From NCBI GenBank assembly GCA_030068075.1, contig CM057841.1, forward strand, positions 38,109,030 through 38,173,029: DNA of 64,000 nucleotides, read 5' to 3'. The stretch comes from Paguma larvata. Taxonomy: Eukaryota > Chordata > Mammalia > Carnivora > Viverridae. The notes under the pieces were generated by a model. It saw only the letters and a program-made list of their open reading frames with translations, was not told the origin of the DNA and made no database searches. How positions within the stretch are numbered: position 1 is the first letter of the stretch; every line of letters begins with the position of its first letter. The position numbers and the translations under genes are program-made. Positions 57,439 through 64,000 of this stretch are shown here, piece after piece.

Positions 57439-57634
57439 GGAGTGCCTGGGTGGTTCAGTTGGTTAAGCGTCTGACACTTGATTTAAACTCAGTTATGATC
57501 TCACAGTTCATGGAATCCAGCCCTGTGTCAGGCTCTGCACTGAGACTCCTTGGGATTCTTTTCCTCCCTTTGTCCCTCCCCAGCTTGCTCTCACTTTTGC
57601 CCTCTCTCTCTTTCAAAATAAATAATAAACTTTA
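57439..57634 (+). mobile_element. SINEC_Fc-type SINE with exact TSD
   Basis: Plus strand; 'ggagtgcctgggtggttcagttggttaagcgtctgacacttg', 'gttatgatctcacagttcatggaatccagccc', 'ctttcaaaataaataataaactt'. Exact 13-bp TSD AAAAAATAGATCA (57,426-57,438; 57,635-57,647). Confidence 0.96.
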
Positions 57635-57647
57635 AAAAAATAGATCA

Positions 57648-58052
57648 AATTCCTCTATTTCTTAACCATTCTAGATCACTAAGATCTAGATTATTAAGAT
57701 CTAAAATTTTTTTCCACATAAAAAAGGAAAAGAAATGTTTAGCATAAAAATGAGTGCAAAGTTCAAGAAGTGATGAAAAATATAATCAAAAAAAAGTCTG
57801 CAGGATATTGATATGTATTTCAGCCAAGTCTGTTTTGTTTAATCCATAAAATATAAAGAAAACATGGTTTAACTGAATGAAAAGATAATATGCAGTGCAA
57901 TAGCTTAGAGATAAAAAGTGCTGGAAGAGAGGTATACAGAATTAAAAAGACATCAAGGAATTAACTATTATATCAACCACACATTAACCTGTTTACAGGT
58001 GGCACAGATTCTGCACATAATTGCTTTGGGAAGAAAACGTTAGAGGAAGTAT
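57648..58052. other. Unassigned AT-rich DNA
   Basis: No gene or clear repeat. Confidence 0.5.
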
Positions 58053-58116
58053 CTCAGTTGTACACCTGAAACTAATGCAACATTGTATGTTAATTATACT
58101 CAAAAAAAAAAAAAAA
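58053..58116 (+). mobile_element. L1 3' terminal fragment with A15 tail
   Basis: 'cagttgtacacctgaaactaatgcaacattgtatgttaattatactc' followed by 15 A is the very end of a carnivore L1. TSD not visible. Confidence 0.8.
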
Positions 58117-58317
58117 GGAAAACCATTTTTTTTTTAAACTGGGAAAAAACCCCTCACCGTTGGGAGGGGTAGTTAATTACCAGTCAATATTTACACAGAA
58201 TACTGTTCCTTTGTTTCAGCAAACTTAAAAAGACAGATTGGAAGGTCACAAGGGATATTGGACAACACTACTGAAACAGCACTGTTAAGTGCATATCTCT
58301 TAAGGAAAATCGCCGGT

Positions 58318-58608
58318 TTATAGAAGAACCCATCTGAAACTAACTATGTAGAAATTATTAGACATAACAATGAAAAAAAATCTTGCCTCACATTTTTCAT
58401 CTGCACTACTCCATGCCACAATATAGTGCTGTAACTTTTTGATTACTGTGGTGAAAAAGTGAGGGACCCTAACATGTGTCATAACTAAATTTTCAGTTGA
58501 CATACACTGGTGATACAAAGATGCTTCTAAGCCCTGCAGTAACTCAGAAGGCCTAATCAGTATGCACTTTCCAGGAAACAAACAAACAATCAACAAAAAG
58601 AAAGTCAC
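58318..58608 (-). other. Open minus-strand stretch, unidentified
   Basis: A 96-codon frame (ending at TAG, 58,320-58,318) not in any recognised repeat. A pyrimidine-rich run with GTTTGTTTGTTTCC precedes its middle part on the minus strand and could be an acceptor tract. I recognise no domain. Weak candidate for an exon or pseudogene piece; chance is more likely. Confidence 0.15.
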
Positions 58609-59264
58609 GAACCAACAAATAATTGAAATATTTAATCCAGTGAACTGATGGATGAGTCAAATTCTTCCAGACTGTCTAAACAGGGGAGGAAATTTCTGTA
58701 TGGAAAAGTGACAATCCAGAATGAAGATAAGAGTAATAATGACTATTTAATTGTTTCATTGAATATTATTTAAAGGATACAAATATAATGCTTTGAAAAA
58801 TACATGGCTTTTATATAATAAAAATAAAATAATAATGACAATAATCATTTCTTATTATTTCTTTCATATTATAAAAAATTATAACACACCTATGGGGAGA
58901 AATTGGTATGCAGAATGCTTTTATAGTTCATCTTTCCTGACCATATCTTAATTACATCAATGTGAAACAGCTACCTCTGAACACCATTTCAGGAATACAT
59001 ACAGACTTTGTAATCAAGATGCTAATCTTAGCTCTAAAAGTTTGTGTATCTGGTTCTGGGTCCCTATCACAATATGTTTACAGCTAAAAGTAACAAAAGA
59101 CACAAAAATTTACTTTAAATCACTGGAAGCTGTGAACTTAAGCCAAAGCCAGGACTTTTAAGTAAATGTCTAAAACATAGATCATATCTCAGTTTTTATG
59201 GAAGAAATTGTAAAGGTTATCTACTTTTGTGGCCTAAGAGTCTCGATTCCTCTTTTCATTAAGG
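58609..59264. other. Unassigned AT-rich DNA
   Basis: No gene or clear repeat. Confidence 0.5.
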
Positions 59265-59281
59265 CACCTTTTCTAGTAGAA

Positions 59282-59504
59282 GATATATATATTTTTAATG
59301 TTTTATTCATTTTTTTAGAAAGAGAGAGAGACAGACAGCGTGAGCAGGGGAGAGGCAGAGAGAGAAGGAGACACAAAATGGGAAGCAGGCTCCAGGCTCT
59401 GAGCTATCAGGACAGAGTCTAACGTGGGGCTCGAACCTACGAACTGCAAGATCATGACCCGAGCTGAAGTTGGACATTTAACCAACTGAGCCACCCAGGT
59501 ACCC
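59282..59504 (-). mobile_element. SINEC_Fc-type SINE
   Basis: Antisense; 'gagagagacagacagcgtgagcaggggagaggcag', 'aagcaggctccaggctctgagctatcagg', 'gggctcgaacctacgaactgcaagatcatgacccgagctgaag', head 'taaccaactgagccacccaggtacccc'. TSD CACCTTTTCTAGTAGAA (59,265-59,281) and CACATTTTCTAATAGAA (59,505-59,521). Confidence 0.96.
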
Positions 59505-59521
59505 CACATTTTCTAATAGAA

Positions 59522-59827
59522 ATGGAAGGTTAAATAGCCTAAATTCCAAGTAGGCTATCTTTATAGACTTTTTCTGTATACATATGTCAATACTTAATCT
59601 CTCCTGGAAGTTGGAGCAGTATCTGAACAATGGATCTTGGTTCTCTCACATGATCGGAGTGGATGTGTGGTGGGACAGGTGGGGAGGCAAGGGGTGCAGC
59701 CAAAAGTAATAGAAGAAACTGTAAAGTTCCGCTGAGCAGATGGTCTTCCACCAAAATTTAGATTTGCCAAATTAAAAAAAAAATAGATATAAAGGGAATT
59801 AGGCCTTAAAAGAGAAGCAACGAATAG
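59522..59827. other. Unassigned DNA
   Basis: No gene recognised; the 85-codon antisense ORF at 59,594-59,851 extends into the L1 and lacks motifs. Confidence 0.5.
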
Positions 59828-59859
59828 CAAGATTTCATTCTTTTTGATCACTGACTAAC
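59828..59859 (-). mobile_element. Short inverted 5' piece of the adjoining L1
   Basis: 'caagatttcattctttttgatcactgacta' is antisense ORF2-end sequence. Its reverse complement aligns with 59,871-59,903 of the plus-strand L1 that starts immediately to the right, making a hairpin-forming inverted repeat. Confidence 0.85.
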
Positions 59860-60300
59860 AATGGAACATTACTTGGCAATAAAAATGAATGAAATCTTGC
59901 CATTTGCAACAACCTGGATGGAATTAGAATATATTATGCTAAGTGAAATAAGTCAAAGACATATATCATATGATTTCACTCATATGTGGAATTTAAGAAA
60001 CAAAGCAGATGAACATAGGGTAAGTGAAGGAAAAACAAGATAAAAACAGAGAGGGAGGCAAACCATAAGAGACTCTTAAATACAGAGAACAAACTGAGGG
60101 TTGCTGGAGGGAGGTGGGTGGGGGGGATGGGCTAAATGGGTGATGGGCATTAGGGAGGGCACTTGTTGGGACAAGTACTGAGTGTTGTATGTAAATGATG
60201 GGTCACTAAATTTTATTCCTGAATTCATTATTACACTATATGTTAACTAAGTTGTATTTAAATTAAAATACACATATATTTAAATACAAACATCAAAAAA
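59860..60300 (+). mobile_element. Carnivore L1 3' end
   Basis: Plus strand from 'caatggaacattacttggcaataaaaatgaatgaaatcttgcc' through the last about 60 codons of ORF2 (59,861-60,043, still mostly open) and the 3' UTR with its G-rich tract to 'tatgttaactaagttgtatttaaattaaa'. About 440 bases, 5'-truncated and 5'-inverted. TSD not clear because the tail is AT-rich. Confidence 0.93.
60109..60131 (+). other. G-rich tract of the L1 3' UTR
   Basis: Four or more G-runs of three or longer separated by 1-4 bases, the G-quadruplex-prone polypurine stretch characteristic of mammalian L1 3' UTRs. Confidence 0.8.
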
Positions 60301-60397
60301 AGACAGAAACAGGTCAATGTATACATACTAAAGAGCTTATGTTTGGAGAAATGAGAGACAAATGGAGAAACACAGAGGGTGAAGTTCTAAAGACTTT

Positions 60398-60599
60398 AAT
60401 TTTTTTTTTTTAGTTTATTTATTTTGAGAGACAGAGAGCAGAGGAAGGGCAGAGAGAGAGGAGAGAGGGAATTTCAAGCAGGCTCCACACCAGCAGTGCA
60501 GAGCCTGACATGGGGCTTGAACTCACTAACTGTGAGATCATCACTTGAGACAAAACCAAGAGTCAGACACTTAGCTGACTGAGCCACCCAGGCACGTCT
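60398..60599 (-). mobile_element. Older SINEC-type SINE
   Basis: Antisense; 'gagggaatttcaagcaggctccacaccagcagtgcagagcctgacatggggcttgaactc', 'aaaaccaagagtcagacacttagctgactgagccacccaggcac'. TSD GAAGTTCTAAAGACTTT (60,381-60,397) and GGAGTTCTAAGGACTTT (60,600-60,616). Confidence 0.95.
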
Positions 60600-60616
60600 G
60601 GAGTTCTAAGGACTTT

Positions 60617-61699
60617 CGATAAAAGCTACTGAATGTGGATTTGTATCACTCTACGCCAACGATCTCCAAGAATACTGCGCTCCTGCACTCTGGTAACACA
60701 CGTGCTATGTAATGTCTGAATGTTTGATTCATATCTATGAACATACGATGATAGATTTTTAAGCAGAATAAATATTATAATAGATGCAGTCATTCCCATT
60801 TCAGTGTTGACTATCTGTGACTCCCACTCTTTTCCCTCTCAGCTTATCTTGACATATTTGATGGCGATACAGTTGAAAACAGCTGCTGAAGTGAATGTAA
60901 AATTTTGTAAATCTCCCCCTCTTAAAAGGTATCCTTTTCATGGAAAAAAAAAAAGTCTGTATTTTTGAAATGAAATGAGCAAATGTGTAGCCAAAGTGAC
61001 CCTTTACGAACTTTTAGTTATTTGCTTTCTTAAGACGGAAAAGAGCAACACCAGAAAGCAAAAAAGATCATGATAGGCATTTTTTTTTGGCAAATGGTGA
61101 GGAAATAATTCTTCATGGTTTGCCTGGGATAGTTCTTATTCATGTCTAATTTCCTAGGGTAGTGAATGACAGTGTCTTCTTTCACTCAGAAGATCTGGAC
61201 TATAAATTATACAGTCACCCTAACAAAACTATCGTAATGATTTTTCAGGAATGTTTTGATATAGACTCTAAAAATATGGTGTAAAAAACTGCATACAGAA
61301 GTATTTAGATAAATATTAAACCTGCCAAATAAGAGAAAAATATATGAAGACATATTCGGAAATATAATTCAGAAGAAATTTTCAGTTTACAGTTAGCTTC
61401 CTCATTCAACATTTATCTTTGGAATGATCCTATTTCCTCTGGAAAGATTATAAATACCAATTTACAAATCATAATACAATTCTTGCTAATAAAACAATAG
61501 CAACATAAGCAGTAACAGCCTGGAACATATAGTTCTCTATCTAGAATTTCAACCGAAGGAACGAAACAGGGCAGCACGCTGAATTTTCGGAGGGATTGTG
61601 AATCGCAGTGAATATTTTCTAAAAGGAACAAAAGAAAAGATGGGAAAATGACAGGAAAGATGAGGGAGAGAAAAAACGAATGTATTGGGATACTTAATA
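60617..61699. other. Unassigned AT-rich DNA
   Basis: No gene or clear repeat; a 72-codon antisense ORF at 61,413-61,631 has no motif. Confidence 0.5.
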
Positions 61700-61965
61700 C
61701 AAAATTAAGTGTCTCAATACTGCGTGATTCTACTCATATGAGGTACCTAGAGTAAGGCAAAATTAGAGACATACAATAGAACGATGGTTACCAAGTTTGG
61801 GATAGGAATGGGGATTTTGTTCAATGGGTAGAGAGTTTCAGTTTTGGGAGATGAAAAACGTTCTGAAGATCTGTTACATAACAAGGTACATATAGTTGGT
61901 ACAGCAAGACTATTTAGGCAGTAAATTTTATGTTATTTTTTTATCACATTAATAAATGGGGAGAA
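61700..61965 (+). mobile_element. L1M-type 3' end
   Basis: 'gattctactcatatgaggtacctagagtaaggcaaaattagagacatac', 'gggattttgttcaatgggtagagagtttcagttttgggagatgaaaaacgttctgaagatc', 'ttttatcacattaataaatggggag' is the 3' UTR of an old L1M element, largely complete at its end. Confidence 0.82.
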
Positions 61966-62199
61966 TAAATTCCTTACAACCTTAGCACCCCAACAAATCA
62001 CTGCCTCTTTTGTCCATTTTATGCATTAAAAAACAGAGGGACATAGTCATACTCATAGTCTACATTTATATCTGTGCCTACATTGTTTCTTAACTTCATG
62101 TACCCACATTTTAAACAGATCATTTTGCAATTTGCAAGAGCAATTAATTGTGTAGACAAAGTAAAATAAAGAATGTAGATATATCCTTAAAAGTTTTTA

Positions 62200-62740
62200 T
62201 ATTTATTACATAGTGGAATGCAATTTTGGGTACATTGGTTAAATAAAATATTTTATTAAATAAAAGAAAGTTTAAATGTCTCAAGGAGGAATATTACTGA
62301 ATAAATTTAGGCTGGAAAATCATTCAATCTTATATTTATGAATAGTGACAATTATTGAAAATTGAAAAATAGTAATGACAACTATTTTGCTTTTGTGAAG
62401 TCAATATAAAAAAATAATTTCAGGGACACCTGGGTGGCTCAGTCAGTTAAGCGTCCGACCTCAGCTCAGGTCATGATCTCACGGTTCGTGGGTCTGAGCG
62501 CCGCATTGGGGCTGACAGTTCAGAGCCCGGAGCCTGCTTTGGATTCCTTGTCCCCCTTTTTCTCTGCCCCTCCCCCACTCATGCTCTATCTCTCTTTCTC
62601 AAAAATGAATAAACGTTAAAAAAATTAAAAAAATAATTTTGCATTTTTTATGTACTGACTTCTAAGAATTTTCAAGTTTTCTGTAATGAACATTAGCTTC
62701 ATAGTCAAAAATTGTAAATATGATTCGCAATACAGGTATT
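62200..62740 (+). mobile_element. Old L1M-type 3' UTR split by a SINE
   Basis: Before the SINE: 'ttggttaaataaaatattttattaaa...attgaaaaatagtaatgac'. After it: 'tgcattttttatgtactgacttctaagaattttcaagttttctgtaatgaacattagc'. The order fits an old L1M 3' UTR. Confidence 0.5.
62421..62626 (+). mobile_element. SINEC_Fc SINE, near consensus, exact TSD
   Basis: Plus strand; 'acctgggtggctcagtcagttaagcgtccgacctcagctcaggtcatgatctcacggttcgtggg', 'gcccggagcctgctttggattccttg', 'tctcaaaaatgaataaacgttaaaaaaa'. About 15 bases normally between 'gccc' and 'gctgacag' are deleted. Exact 13-bp TSD AAAAAAATAATTT (62,408-62,420; 62,627-62,639). Confidence 0.97.
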
Positions 62741-64000
62741 TTTAATAACAAAACTCTATAAAGAAGTGACATTTTATTGTCCCAGATATTTATTGTAAAC
62801 CAGCCTGCCATTTACAACTTAAATGTAGGGAAAATATTCCATCCTGTTGAGTTCGGCGTGATTGAGTTCAGCTGTGTGATATAAAATGCATTTTCTATTA
62901 GTTTGTGTGGCTATAAAGTCAATAAAAGGAACAGCGGTCTTCCACATAGAATGCTCACCTACTGTAGCTTTCAGCTTATTATATAGCAAAGAGGAACAAA
63001 ATACTCATAGTAACAATGTATTTTTAATAGGTTCTCAAGCTGTCCCTTTCACAAAGAGTTGTGACTGAATACAGATGTGGATGCTGTGAGGTTTTATATG
63101 GGTGGACGGGCTGAACAAAAACCAGGTAGGGAGACATTTATCTAACACAAATGCGTGGGCTTCTCAGCCATAAAGCCTACTGATTCTGCCAGTGGGTTAC
63201 TGCCTCTGTTTTCCCTGAATATGGCTCAAATTTCACGGGCAAAATGCTTTCTGGAAAGCAAAGATTATTAAACATAAGTATTAGAAGTAAAGGAAGATAT
63301 GTAAGAGAAATGACTAATTCACAAAGAAATGTTGCAGAGATAAATGCTAAACATCACCACAGACTCAGGTGAAGTAAGTACTCATTAATTTAAAATGAAC
63401 ATTTAAAATGTAAAGTTTAAAATTAGATAGAGTAACAAATAAATATACTTGGAAAGGGTGTTTCCTCCTCCTAGTGGCTGAATAGAAGTCTAAAATATCT
63501 CCTTTGTCTCACACACACCCTACAATCACAGAGCTTATTCCAATATTTTCTTTAACTTGATGATGGTACAGAGTTCTTAAATCTAATTAAAGAACAGCTT
63601 CTAGGTAAAACAAAAGCTTCCCAACCAAAGTAAATGTCTAAGGCTATCAGGCAATTAACAAAATCCAAGGAGGAGAACTTGATGTTTGCTGTGGGCAATT
63701 TCCAATTTACCTTCTGATTTCCCACTTTTGGTTAAGTACAAAAAAACAAAACAAAACTACTATAAGAAAACAAAACAGTATTGGTGGGATATTTAATGGT
63801 AATAAACTCTTTTAATCTACGGGACACAAAAGAGAGTGGCAGGGGTTATGGCAAAGTAGGATTTCTATCTAAGGGTAGATAGAATACTATTCAGCTCTAG
63901 CGGAACAAAGCTATGAAAGAATATGAGCCAGTGTTGCTAGAGCCTCAGCTATTTCAAATATTGATATATCTTAAGTGTAAGTACACATTGAGAATAAGGA
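62741..64000. other. Unassigned AT-rich DNA to window end
   Basis: No gene or secure repeat. 63,860-63,930 has a faint L1-like phrase ('gaatactattcagctc'); too short to call. Confidence 0.5.

Noticed and set aside
62434..62619. Recurring small ORFs with a shared 'MAQSVKRPTSAQVMIS'-like start across the window as a protein family
   Set aside because: They are translations of the tRNA-derived head of SINEC elements in one frame, found at every plus- or minus-strand copy.
1..64000. CRISPR array, operon, phage or bacterial mobile element
   Set aside because: Direct repeats present are mammalian SINE TSDs and microsatellites; there are no dense long ORFs or ribosome-binding-site patterns.

Overview
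The window is nuclear DNA from a carnivoran mammal of the cat lineage (Feliformia, most likely a felid). The evidence is about 26 tRNA-Lys-derived SINEs of the feline SINEC_Fc type, with their A/B-box head, CT-rich middle and A-rich tail. They occur alongside carnivore L1 3' ends and old mammalian repeats (MIR, L2, MER5A, MLT1 and ERVL-type LTRs). The DNA is AT-rich and CpG-poor with many microsatellites. No ORF exceeds about 120 codons, and most longer ones are read out of repeats. It looks like intergenic or deep intronic DNA. I see no secure protein-coding gene, RNA gene or CpG island.

Layout. 1-3.1 kb: a SINE with expanded (AT)n/(GA)n, MIR remnants and two MLT1-like LTR pieces. 4-6.8 kb: an ancient minus-strand L1 interrupted by a younger L1 3' end and two SINEs. 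8.2-9 kb and 15.2-16.3 kb: two related ERVL-type LTRs in opposite orientation, with a minus-strand MLT1 LTR at 13.8-14.3 kb between them. 18.6-20.2 kb: MIR, L2 and MER5A. 23 kb: a perfect 24-bp palindrome beside an 18-bp-period direct repeat. 25.8-29.9 kb: MIR, two MLT1 LTRs, three SINEs, a purine tract and an L1 remnant. 32-43 kb: SINEs, MIRs, L1 3' ends and an MLT1 LTR split by a SINE. 45.8-51.8 kb: a tiny L1 3' end split by a near-consensus SINE, then a long ancient L1/HAL1-like body carrying four SINEs. 53.8-56.1 kb: a 103-bp L1 3' end with target-site duplications (TSDs), then a 1.9-kb L1 whose 5' part is inverted. 57.4-62.7 kb: more SINEs, a second 5'-inverted L1 end and old L1 tails.

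The parts do not work together as a pathway. They record layered retrotransposition: ancient L2/MIR/MER5, then MLT1/ERVL and older L1, then carnivore L1 and feline SINEs mobilised by the L1 machinery (A-rich tails, 9-18 bp TSDs). The only speculative host-coding signals are on the minus strand: a 74-codon ORF with a strong Kozak context and an N-terminal hydrophobic stretch (56,673-56,897), and a weaker open stretch at 58,318-58,608. Family assignments rest on recalled consensus motifs, not on a database search. Boundaries of old repeats are approximate.
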